Of a stretch of 64,000 bases of DNA, positions 36,401 to 46,872 are shown in pieces. A program made the position numbers and the translations under genes. How positions within the stretch are numbered: position 1 is the stretch's first letter; every line of letters starts with the position of its first letter. Below the pieces are notes generated by a model. The model was not told the origin of the DNA and made no database searches. It saw only the letters and a program-made list of their open reading frames with translations. Origin of the DNA: Paramacrobiotus metropolitanus (taxonomy: Eukaryota > Tardigrada > Eutardigrada > Parachela > Macrobiotidae); NCBI RefSeq assembly GCF_019649055.1, contig NW_026570226.1, forward strand, positions 1,116,001 through 1,180,000. The letters are read 5' to 3'.

Positions 36401-38574
36401 AGCATAAGATACGAACTGTGTTGGTGAGGGTTGTCGCACGATACCACTATTCGGTTGTCCAATATTATTCGGTAAGTTTCCATGATTTTGTTGCAGTCCA
36501 GCCGCCGATAATATCGGGCGGATCTACCAAAAAACGCGATGTACAGATATTGCAATCCCGAAAACTCCACCTATCTAACTTCAACAAGTAGATTAACTGT
36601 CACTCGTATTACTCTGCAAACTTTACTATGTAATTGCAATCAATCGGAAATCTCAAAATCGAATTAAGTATGCAATTAATACAAGTAAGTAAACCTTTTA
36701 ATAACTAGCCACTGTCAAAATGTGCGCCTGCCTCAAAATCAACAACATGAAAAACTAATGCGATTCGAGAAGATAAAATTAGCTGCGTACCCTCACGAAA
36801 GCGGTTTTGCTTCCTCGTTTACCTCAATTAACAAAATTTTTTTAAGAAACGGAAATTGAAAAAGGAATTTATTGATAGCAACACTGCAACAGTACATACT
36901 TATTTACTCTCACTCAAGAAAAGCATTTGCAGATGCAGCTACACACTTCACTGTGCCGGCGAAAATTGTCATCACAAGTGTCCGGGCTTTTTTTGGCATA
37001 TTATGAACGACCAATGCTTAAGCTGTACAGAATAAAACGGTCAAATATCATAACTGCGTACTGGTAGTAGTAGAGTTTATGCAGCTATTACAAGTTGAAA
37101 AACAACCGAACTACTAACTTGCCACTTCTGTTTTTGCTCCGTTTACGTCACACATTTCACAAGCAGCGTGCAAATCAGCTGGCCGATACCAGCTACACGA
37201 TGTGGCGGGGCTTATTTCCCGGCGCTACGCACGCTATCTTGCAGAGACCAGACAATCTTCACTTCCCCACTCCGGGCGCAATCCATTGCTACGTTCTGTC
37301 GTGGTCTGTGCAACATGAGGTTACAGAAGCGCGGTTTTGGTACGAGCCGTAACTAGCGCTGTATGCTAGCGCCGAGTTATCACTGCTTGTACCTAGTTGC
37401 CATCTAAAAGTCGTGCATCTGCTTTTTCTAATCGTAAACTGCTACTGCCGCAAAAGCCTGAGTTCTGTGTACGACTGATATAAGCAGCGAAGCACACACA
37501 ACAAGCATCGTGGCCACAAATTACGAAATCAAAAAATATTTTTGAACTAATAACAACCATTTTTCCAAAACAATAAACCGACAATAAATTTTACCGAAAT
37601 CAGTAGCACTTACCACTGAAACGTTGGACTGATTCTGAACAACCAACGATGGTCCAGGACGAATGGGTACAACTTTCGTCGTAGCCGTATTTGGCGCAGT
37701 AATCGTCTGCGCATTAACGTGCAAGCCCGTTTTGGCCATGTTATTTCCAGGAGGAATAAAAGGCCATGCATTCTCCTCTTTAATGGGTGATGCGCCTGCT
37801 TTTCCGTGATTAATAGGCATCAAAGTCGTAGGGGAAGGCGACATTGTGGAAAGAGGGGCATTGGAGGCACTGGGTCGAATCATAATGGTCTGACGGTGGG
37901 CATTCGTCGATGGCGGGGCTCCCAGCGCCACTGGGGCGCCAACAAATGAGCTGGCTGGGGTCACCATAGCTAATCCAGGTGACCGACACGGTGAGGAAGG
38001 AGACTGGGCAGCATTCGTTGAGTTCCCGATAATATAACGCATCTGGGAAGACGGAGCGCTGGAATTCACGGCCGATTTGCCCGATGCCTTGGATTTCTTG
38101 GCATTGACGATAGGTGGAGGAAATGTAGGAGGAGAAATAAAACCTGCAGATGCTGTAAAACATAAATGAATATGTTGACATAAAAGGTAATCTTATTCTT
38201 AGTACTTCAAGTCAAGTATAAATTGCTTAATGACAAAATCTCAAGAACCATGCGTGAAAGCTCTCGAAAATGCCAAACCAGTACCCATTGTGCGCGCATG
38301 TTTGCTACCTGAGGCAATAAGCTTAATATCATTATGAGCCACAAAATTATTCAAATTTGGGCTTCCACTAGGAATGGAGTTAGTTAAAAGACTTCCTGAA
38401 ACGCAAAAACCACCGTGAATAATATTAAGGCGGCCATGCAAACATTATGGAGGCAGCGTGCCACAAGCCACAGCACACACAATCTTCTGACTTACCTCCC
38501 ACGTTCAAATTGGAAGATTTATCGTTCTGGCTATTTTGCAATAGATTAGGATGTAAAGAATCTGGAACAGACAT
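33470..38574 (-). CDS. Unrecognised large, probably nuclear protein, 7 exons, 1,107 aa
   Basis: Exons: 38574-38496, 38395-38309, 38143-37614, 36523-36119, 36010-35506, 35362-34386, 34210-33470; all GT-AG, phases match, total 3,324 nt. The start is MSVPDSLHPNLLQNSQNDKS, the only good ATG of exon 1. Residues 1-535 are low-complexity Ser/Pro/Asn/Thr-rich with basic clusters (NARKRDANAVKSRKPSAAK, KKRIKKAH). A basic Pro-rich hinge (KKPRRPRKPREKPPTPRVPK) leads to a helical block, residues 590-720 (LARKYFSLPDDQRQWLAATK, LKLIRWLRLADGAY, PTKGEVKWLKGHYERLCDAE). The last 250 residues look globular (HGWETVQYINGHDLHVDID, QRTWLSWECRHLSQQYFDLE) and end in a basic tail TRRKRAAAAARSQLLER. The layout suggests a chromatin or transcription cofactor. 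I could not place it in a family. Confidence 0.8.
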
Positions 38575-38972
38575 TGTTGCATCAGTTAGTAAATCGCTGG
38601 AAAACTACATGGTTGAGAATGTTAAGCAAAAAGAAACTTGAAATCTCTCTTCACTTGGTCGACTTTGGAACGAGTTCAACAAATCTGAAATCCTCGGCGA
38701 GTTGTGGTGCAGAAATGGCCGGAGGCTATCACACAAGGGGATTTTGCCCTAAGCAATTTTTAAAAGTACGAAAAACGCTGTAAATCTGTTTAAAGTGATT
38801 CTAGAATATTTCACAAGACAGAAATTAATATTACACCCATTATACCCGAGAATTATTAAAGTGCACTATGATTTTGTCTTAGGATTAAGAAAAAAGTAAT
38901 GGTAAAATTGTCAGAAAGTGAACCATCCACCCCTGCGTACGGTATGCCATGATTCATCAATGCTCTTTATCT
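38575..38972. promoter_or_regulatory. Left half of a divergent promoter region split by a transposon
   Basis: Without the 3-kb element (and one target-site copy) the two divergent start codons at 38574 and 42303 would be about 680 bp apart, so the ancestral shared upstream region is now divided between this segment and 42010-42302. The last 10 bases (38963-38972, CTCTTTATCT) are the left target-site copy. Confidence 0.5.
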
Positions 38973-39125
38973 ACGCGTGCCTGTGCTCTGATCCAATCCT
39001 GCTGGAGGGTTGGGATCTGAGTTATTCACTTAATTCGGTTCATTTTACGCACTTTGCGTCTCGCGCTCAGTAGCAGTGTTTACAGCTGTACACGTCTCGA
39101 CATCCATTGGAATTTGTGGTTTCTT
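38973..39125 (+). repeat. Left terminal inverted repeat
   Basis: Pairs with 41857-42009. Near-perfect over the outer 72 nt, then diverging; a shared ATCCATTGGAA block marks the inner limit, which is approximate. Confidence 0.75.
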
Positions 39126-40405
39126 GGTGTGTGTTGCATTCGGTTTTCGCAATCAGGTAATCAATGTTTTAAAAAAGTCATTCAAGTTATCACAATGTTC
39201 TTTTTTTGATAAAATTTATGTTTACATCCACTGATATCCGAAAGGTTCCAATTTACCACGGGAAAACTAAAATATAATATGAAATACTGGCACCTGCAGC
39301 AATATCGTAAAACAAGTTCCTTATGAAAATTCAGCGACATGGAAACAGTAGCTTGTGTGATCTTGAGCCACAAGGTTTCGTAGTTTTGTATTTCTTTGCT
39401 GAAAACTACTGTACATAAGGAATATTGTTGGACATATTGCTGGAAAGGCTCATTATGATGCTCCCCAGTCCTACAACAGCGGTAGTGAAATCAAGATGAT
39501 AAAGCACACCTCATTCCATTTGTAATATGCTTCGGCTTGCCAGGACACGTTTGCAAATAGCTAAAATTTTAAGCATAAAACACTGTTAAAAACATATTTT
39601 TTTGTCAGCAGAAACTTTTGACAGAACTAAGATGAACACTCGGGTTAAGACTACGCTTAAAACTAAGATCAGTAATTCTGATAATACTCTGATAAAACTA
39701 ATATTTATACTCAGGTTTTCAAACCTCAGAAAGCCTAGTGTTTGCGAACTCTGGTTATTTCTCCCAGAAACTCAAAAATTCCTCCGTCCACAAAATGTTT
39801 TAAACCTAATTGAATTTATTATTATGTTCACCAGTGAAGTTTATTCAGCCAGAAATACACTATAACAGAAGTTAGGCACTATAACAGAACTTCAAATTTA
39901 AAAATTCAAAGAAAATTTAATGGTATTATACATTTTATTTTGTAATATCTGTTTTTTGGCAAACCAAAGGAATACTAGAAACTGAAAATGACGAAATGAC
40001 GTAATTGCAAAAAAATATACGACATTACTAATGACGAGGATTTAAAGCCTGAGTTTTGAATTGTTTGCACATTTAATTTTGCGCCGTCATTTTTCACAAC
40101 AATTTTTCATCCTGCACGTTTGCTAAATCTGTTGTCTTGAAACACTAAATATGCGTTGACCAAACAGTTATATTTCAATTGAGAAAGATTATTAGAGAAA
40201 AAAAAGCAGAAAATAAAAAGTTATCTTAGCATACCATTTTTCTGGTTAAATATTTCGAAAAAAAATGTATATTTTTTTGTTTTTAGCTGATGTTGGAAAT
40301 AAAAGAGGCTAGCGCTACGCTACTATATACTTCCACTGCCGAGTAGCAGAGCGTTTCAAATGTAATGGAAATTGTTTTAGAACGCATTATAGGTATTATA
40401 CGCAA

Positions 40406-40726
40406 TTATTCCGTTGGTCTGAAACTTTTGCCAACACTACTATGAGCACTCGGGTTAAGACCATGCTTTGAACTAGTATCACCACTCAAGTTTATACGTT
40501 GATCAAAACTAGCATTAGTACTCGGGTTAACACTCTCGTTAAAGCTAACACGAACATCTTTATTTGTACACCAAATATCATTCAATAATTCAGGAATCGT
40601 AACTGTTTCGCTACACATAATTATTTTTTGCAAAATGCTTATGAAAAACAATTTTGCGGACGCTTTGGCATGAGAAAAATTTGGTACAAAAACATTTTGC
40701 TGAATCGCTACACAGACATTCGGCAT
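40406..40726 (-). CDS. Possible relic coding frame inside the DNA transposon, 106 aa
   Basis: An open frame whose second half contains degenerate repeats: SVNPSTNASF, NLSGDTSSKHG, LNPSAHSSVGKSF. The last motif recurs in two other places in the element (SLNPSVHLSSVKSF near 39610-39655 on the minus strand and SLNPSAHISIVKSF near 41335-41380 on the plus strand). This could be an old gene carried by the element or a transposase-binding repeat that happens to be translatable. The first half has no recognised domain. Confidence 0.3.
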   Translation of the reverse strand: MPNVCVAIQQNVFVPNFSHAKASAKLFFISILQKIIMCSETVTIPELLNDIWCTNKDVRVSFNESVNPSTNASFDQRINLSGDTSSKHGLNPSAHSSVGKSFRPTE

Positions 40727-41856
40727 GCTACTGTCTTTTTTGTTTACGCTCTAATCTATAATCTCATTAGAATGTTTTCCTAAGTTTTTTTATATTTTAC
40801 TTGTTTTTGTTAGCTTTTCTTGTGTTTTCTGAATATATTTTCGTGGTGTTCATAAGATTATTAGCTTTTTTGGCTGGCTTTAGTTTTTTTTTAATCCAGT
40901 ATGTTTTTTAACTTTTCAAGCTTTGTTAAAATTGTTTTTTAAGCCAAATTGTGCTATGCTAAAATTGGTATATGCGGAAGAGTTTTATGCCCTTATGTTC
41001 TTATTCCGAAATGTACGTATATCATGCGGCTTCCCTGCGTAGATGTTACTAAAAGCATTTTCAACGAAAAGGTTGATTTCAGTATTCTTAATGAAAAAAA
41101 AACGAAGATAAAAAGAAATGAAGACATTTTCAATGCGAAAGTTTATTTGAGTTATAGTTCCGAAGAAGATTTGCAGAAAAAGATCGAGAGTCAGTTTGTC
41201 GAAAGGGGTTAAGCTAAAGCCGAACAAAACAGTTGATTCGTCTGTTGACCGTATTTTTAACCAGAGTCTTAACCAGAGTGCTGTTTTAGTTTATAACCGA
41301 GTATAAACCTTAGTAATCTTGTTAGTCCAGATCAAAGTCTTAACCCGAGTGCACACATTAGTATCGTCAAAAGTTTTACTTGACTGGAGGTTGTAAGTTA
41401 GATTTGGGTTTTCAAGCTCATTTTGGAATTTCTGACTTTTATTTTGTGCGGGCGCGATTTGCAATGTCCGTTTAATTGGTTTGGAAAAGAACCGTCAGGG
41501 ATAAATTTTGATTGCGTAGCATAACTTTTATAAATACTGTGCGCTAATGTATAAATATAATGGTTGCCTTGTATAAATTGTTTACTCGTGAAATATTATA
41601 GCACAGTAATGGTAAAATAAACATTCAATAAACATTTATATGAAGTAGTGCAACAGTGAATGCAAATTTGTGGATCAGTGTATAAGTTTCGCTGTACACA
41701 TGAAGGTTCCTCACACTTAAATAAGAACTAATCTGAAAATGCGCATTTACAATTATAATTCAAAAATTTGATTAAGCAGTCGGCGATGATATTATTTGTT
41801 GAGATCCGAAATAAAAAACTTTGATTTTACCTTGTTGCATCACTAACAAAGACGCG

Positions 41857-42009
41857 GCACAGCTACAATTTCCAATGGATTTCATGCGAGAGTGGAATTG
41901 TAATTGCTGTACTGAGCACGAGATGTTAAGTGCACAGAATGAACCGAATTAGGTGAATAACTCAGATCCCAACCCTCCAGCAGGATTGGATCAGAGCACA
42001 GACACGCGT
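41857..42009 (-). repeat. Right terminal inverted repeat
   Basis: Reverse complement of the left end. The outermost bases ACGCGTG are the same in both. The inner limit is approximate. Confidence 0.75.
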
Positions 42010-42302
42010 CTCTTTATCTTAACCGCACCATACGACATACGACGTTTCATGTGCGTATGCTCGGTCCGTAGTCGACTTGCGGGCTACGGAAAACAAATAA
42101 AAAATTTGAGCTGGCAAGTTTTCAATTCGATGCTTATGGTTAGAACGTACCGTTTGTGTTCGCTTTATCGAATCGGACCTGCTTTCCTTTTTTTGGTTTT
42201 CTTTGTAAACCAAAGCTTCTCTCTCCTGCTCCACAAATTCTGCCTTTAGTTTGGCTCGGAAACCATCGCTTGGAATCTCCCCGTTAAATCCTCTTCTGCA
42301 CA

Positions 42303-45300
42303 ATGCTGAATAATACCGTGGGTACAGGATCATCATCCATTCTCCAGCAACGTCTTCGCAATCCACCTGAACCAGTGCATGGTTCCCCTCGCGGCGCAGG
42401 GATGCAGTATGCCGCAAATCCAGCATTCTCCATGGTAAATTCTGATTAGTAAAGGTATAAAGTTGCTTTCTCCATTACGAGTTCGATTGCACTTGTAGGG
42501 TGGGCCTGCTGCTCAGTATATGATGTCTCCAGAGCATAACATGTCCCAGCAACCAGCATACTACACGGTGCAGGGCCATGGTCAAGCCCCCTTCTACCAG
42601 AATGATCACCTACCCCAGCAGCCAGATTATCAATCATCGCATCTGCAGCAGATAATGGCCGGAGCATCTCCGGCAGCGGCGGCAGTTGCTCTGGAATCTC
42701 CTGCTCGTGCTCCCTCTGTAGCCTCTCAGCGCAGCGCCACTTCTCCGCCGCCCGTATCGCATGAACGAGCGGAAAGACCACCGCGATCCCCGGGATTCTT
42801 TGCTGAATTGAAACCTCCCAAAGGACCAGAAAAACCACTGATACCTTATCTTCGCTTCAGCAAAAACGTAAGCGCTAACTGAGCAGACAAACGAAATTAA
42901 TTATTTCTGTGAAGTTTCCAGTAATTTTACGTATTGGAGATACGTAAACGAAAAGGCTACCGATGCATTCCATTTACCTACTAGTACGTTTTTCTGTCGA
43001 CATTTGAAAACCATTCAAAGATGAATTCGTTAATTTAAAGATCGTATCTGTTGAAATTTTAGTTTTTATTATTAACGTGTAAAATACGGACCTTGTAAAA
43101 TTCGTTAATAAATTTGTTGCACCAAATTACCAATGTGCTGGTTTTCCCGGCCGTTTATTTTTTGGCTTATTTCAGAATATGGAAATATTTGTATCATAAA
43201 ATATAAACTCATATTTCATAACACATCGATACTTTCGGTTCTTCGGTTCTTTGTTTGCTTCGGCTTTATGGTACGTACGTACAATACAAAGCCTGATCAA
43301 AGCTGATACATACTCACATAACAGATAATCGTGGAACGCATGTTTTTTAGGGCTATCTGCTTAATACCTCAAAGTACGAATACATACGAAAGCATTTGTC
43401 GTCTAATTTGTAAGCTTTACGATTTGACGTTTAACACACTTCGACCAGAATAAAATACGAATTTGGGAAAATTGATTCTCTTTGCAACTTTGGCTACCGC
43501 TGTGTTGTATTCTGTTCGTTGTTGTGCAGAAAGTCAGAGACTTGGTTTTCGAGAATATTGATGTGTTATGTAGATTTGGGAAACAGTAAAAAAGGACCAT
43601 CCAGGTACGCCCTTTGCGGAAATTGGCAGAATTATCGGTGAACAATGGCGGACTTGCCCCGAAGACGTTAAGCAGAAATACATGGATGATTACAACCGCG
43701 ATAAAGAAAAAGTTAGGCTTGTACAGTCTGTACATACTGTAGAAATGTTCTCTTTGCTAAAATTTGAAGATACTTATTAATTGCTAAATTGCAGTACGCT
43801 ATAGCACAGAAAGCGTTTTTGGAATCTCCTGAATACCAGGAATTTCTCAGTCAGAAGAATAAACGAGATCAGATGGAAGAGGAAACGGAGCGGGCTGGCC
43901 GTCGACGGGAAGAGCATTCAAAGCCTCCACCTGTGCCTGCGGGCCCTCCTCAACGTAGTGCCTCTTCCGGTGGAGTAACGATGAACGTTACGGCTTCTGG
44001 AAGCTCTAGCCAACCTCTGCACGGTCCATTGGAAGAGTTGCAGTCAATGAGTCAACGGATGCTCCCTCCTAAACCGGCTACAGGTGTCCCTAACCAGGGA
44101 GAAAGACCTCCAGGGGAACCAGATGAAGGTGAGTCCAATGCTAAAGCCAAGTTGTTCTTGCTTCTTCTTTACATCAGTTTATTTACTTGAAGTCATAAGC
44201 AGCTTAAAATTTGTGTTTATTGCGCTGAATCACTGTGTTAACTTAACTTAAGCCGATTGTCTGTGCAGATGCTGATGATTATTTGAAAGCAAAGCACACC
44301 GCGTCCGTACGATATCAGAGAAATCACAAGCTGATGGCCGAATTATCCAGCGATGCCATTGTTCCTGATGGTCGGATGGTGGTGAACGAGCAGAGAATCA
44401 CCGTATGTAATCAACTGCATAAAACTTTAATGGCTTGCTTTGGAACGTAATCGGTGTTCTAATTTTGCAGCTTCTTCGTAAGCAAGTGCAGTCGCTTACG
44501 CACCATCAGGACCGCTTACTATTGGATCAGAAAGAACTTGTGGAAAAACATGAGTCAAAGAAACGGAAACTGATGGAAGATGCGGAAAACTTCCGTGTAC
44601 GCTGGACACAAGTAAAAGAGGTATATCAGTTGTAGCAGCCCATTTTACCAAGTTTTTTTTATCAAAAAGCTGATCGTTATAGGAATGTAAACCAGTTTCC
44701 AAGGAGCAATATCAGGCGTTGGTGGAAAAACATTACAAAGCATATGAAAAATTGTACGCCGAGCATCAGTTGCTGAATCAATCCAAAACTCAGCTTCCCA
44801 GTCAAGATATCCCTTACAATCCACCAGCCCATTCCGTTCCTATGGAACATCCATCAGTGGAATCAATAGCGTCGCCACCTGCAGATAGAAATCAAGTTGC
44901 TTCTCATGTGCATGTGGTGGATATGATCACAGAACCGATCTCATCGCCCATTCCACCGCAGTTCGATAAAGTCAACGACTATGCACCGGCACTTAAATTA
45001 CCGGAAAACGACCTTTTAAAAGCCCCGGAGGAACCGTTATCCGAGAGCTTTTCTGATGTTGACATTAGTCAGGTTCTAGCAGACGGTAACAATGCGGGTG
45101 CTACGGATCCTTCTGAATCGGAGCACACCGCAACAGGTGAGGAATCGTCGAATGATGTTTCGATGGAATCACTGGATGCTGAATCACATGTGGAGGAACA
45201 TGAACAGCGTGAACAACCTTCAGCCAGTGAAGATAGTTTGGAGCAGTCGTTCATGTCTGGGATGGAAGATGCGGGTGACCAGGGAGATGCTTCAGTTGTG

Positions 45301-46051
45301 TCACCCAAAGAAACGGCAGGTTCAGTTGTGTCACCCAAGGAAACAGTATCTTCCGATCCAATTCCAATTGAATCCATGGACGTGGAACAGCCTGACGGCA
45401 CGCAGGAAGCATCCAAAGAGGTCGAATCGGTGCCACTTTCATCAAAGACCAGCCCTCCTCCTGTCAAACGTGTTGGTTTAACGGCTTACTCGGATGATTC
45501 GAATTCCGATATCATATCTGAAAGTGAACCAGGTATTTTAAGATATAATCAATTCTTCTTCAATATGCGATTAAGTGTATATGTTAATGAATCTGGCATT
45601 TACTTTCCTGTATTCTGTCACCGCACTGTGCTAACCGGCTAGTTACCGCTGAAAATTTTTTGTAGAAAAAAATACTGAGACCACGGTGGTGGCTCCTCCT
45701 TTGAATAATGCTACACCACCGCCGTTGGGCGGTTCTGATTTCGACGGGAGCATTCCTGTCATAAGCGACGAGGCTGAGAATACCGATATTGCAGAGCCGG
45801 AAACTGTCAAACATTTGGGAAGTAAGACTTCGTCTCCTGTTTCCCCGGAGCTTTCCAAGAATACGGATATTGCTGAATCTCTGAAGGAGACGGAGAAGTT
45901 AAGTGGCGAGGCTCTTCCTCCGTCCAGTGAAGGCGATATATCAGGCAACATAAGGGAAGTGGATATTGCTGATGGGGTTGTGTTTCCATCACCAAAACTG
46001 GATTCACCAGAAGAAGGAGGTGGGCAGGGATACGCTGATTACATGTTGTAA
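42303..46051 (+). CDS. SMARCE1: SMARCE1/BAF57, HMG-box subunit of SWI/SNF (BAF) complex, 8 exons, 830 aa
   Basis: BAF57 is a core DNA-binding subunit of animal SWI/SNF remodellers. Exons: 42303-42434, 42499-42867, 43574-43711, 43795-44128, 44269-44402, 44471-44620, 44683-45532, 45666-46051; 2,493 nt, all GT-AG in phase. The HMG box (about residues 152-213) is clear: PEKPLIPYLRFSKNIWETVK, FAEIGRIIGEQWR, VKQKYMDDYNRD, then SPEYQEFLSQKNKRDQMEEE. The BAF57-specific coiled coil follows (ADDYLKAKHTASVRYQRNHK, LLRKQVQSLTHHQDRL, KHESKKRKLMEDAENFR). The C-terminal 390 residues are acidic and Ser/Pro/Glu-rich, with an internal repeat SVVSPKETAG/SVVSPKETVS and two NTDIAE. This makes the protein about twice the length of human BAF57 (411 aa), which also has a shorter acidic tail. 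Confidence 0.95.
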
Positions 46052-46872
46052 AGGTAGATCATAAACACCAGAATTGTGCTTGTCTTTTCCGTTGCTTGTG
46101 TACTGTAAAATGAACCCGGAATTTTTATACCTACATCTTACTCGTCACATCGTTTGATAGTTGCCCGTTTGGAAAGTTGTTGCTAGTACTTGTACTTGCT
46201 ACTGACTGTACAGTGTACATCCGACACTCTTTGCACTTTATTTGTTATTATTTTTTTTATCTTTTTTTACGGTTCGTACATACCTCTGGTAGTTGTGGAC
46301 TTGTGGTTATGTCGTTGTCCTTATGGTAAGATTTTATTCTGAGGTAATGAATGGGCTTTGCGAGATAATATCTGTCATATTATGTCATGCAATCCATGAG
46401 ATCTGATATGATGCTCTTCGTTTTGCATTTATCGTAAAACAGCGATGGAAACAAAGCAATACAAACCCTACTGAATAGCAGATACTAGCAGATTGGAATA
46501 CAGGTCGATACCGATAGAAAACCAAGGATTGTTGGACAAGAAAATTTAATGGAAAAAGTTACGGAAAAAGTTAATGGAAAAAGTTAATGGAAAATTTTAT
46601 GGAAAAAGGACGGGGAGTCGGTAGCACCGAATCGGTACGTTCGCGGTTACGTTTGCGTTAGTCGGAAACTGCATACGTGAGATGGCAGCTACTTGAACTC
46701 TTCGACGGGTGCAGGTTTATAAGAACCCCGGAGCAGCCTTTTGTTCCGCATTTCTTTAAAAGATTTAAGCCATTAAACTCAAATTAACTGACGTTCGGCC
46801 GTAAATCTGCAAACTTACCATCACTTTCTGCTTTTACATATGTAGTCCGAAGTGTTACGTACAGGATAATTT
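46052..46872. other. Spacer downstream of SMARCE1, with a short minisatellite
   Basis: SMARCE1 3'-UTR and upstream region of the next plus-strand gene. It holds a short tandem array (listed separately). No gene was recognised. Confidence 0.4.
46545..46609. repeat. Short minisatellite, units of ttaatggaaaaag
   Basis: About four to five imperfect copies of a 12-13-bp unit (aatggaaaaagtt type) in a row. No function is evident. Confidence 0.75.

Larger units (their letters stand above)
38973..42009. mobile_element. Terminal-inverted-repeat DNA transposon, 3,037 bp, with 10-bp target-site duplication (MULE-like)
   Basis: The left end (starting ACGCGTGCCTGTGCTCTGAT) matches the reverse complement of the right end over about 72 nt with two mismatches, then continues with weaker similarity to about 150 nt. 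Immediately outside both ends lies the same 10-mer CTCTTTATCT (38963-38972 and 42010-42019), an exact target-site duplication. Long TIRs plus a 9-11-bp duplication are typical of the Mutator (MULE) superfamily; that assignment is inferred. The interior is AT-rich and has no recognisable transposase, so the element is probably non-autonomous. It contains three dispersed copies of a motif around ACTCGGGTTAAGAC, two in one orientation and one inverted. It separates two divergently transcribed genes. Confidence 0.85.

Noticed and set aside
40949-41212. 87-codon plus-strand frame in the DNA transposon as a transposase remnant
   Set aside because: Contains no recognisable transposase motif and overlaps an antisense frame of similar length; kept only as non-coding interior of the element.
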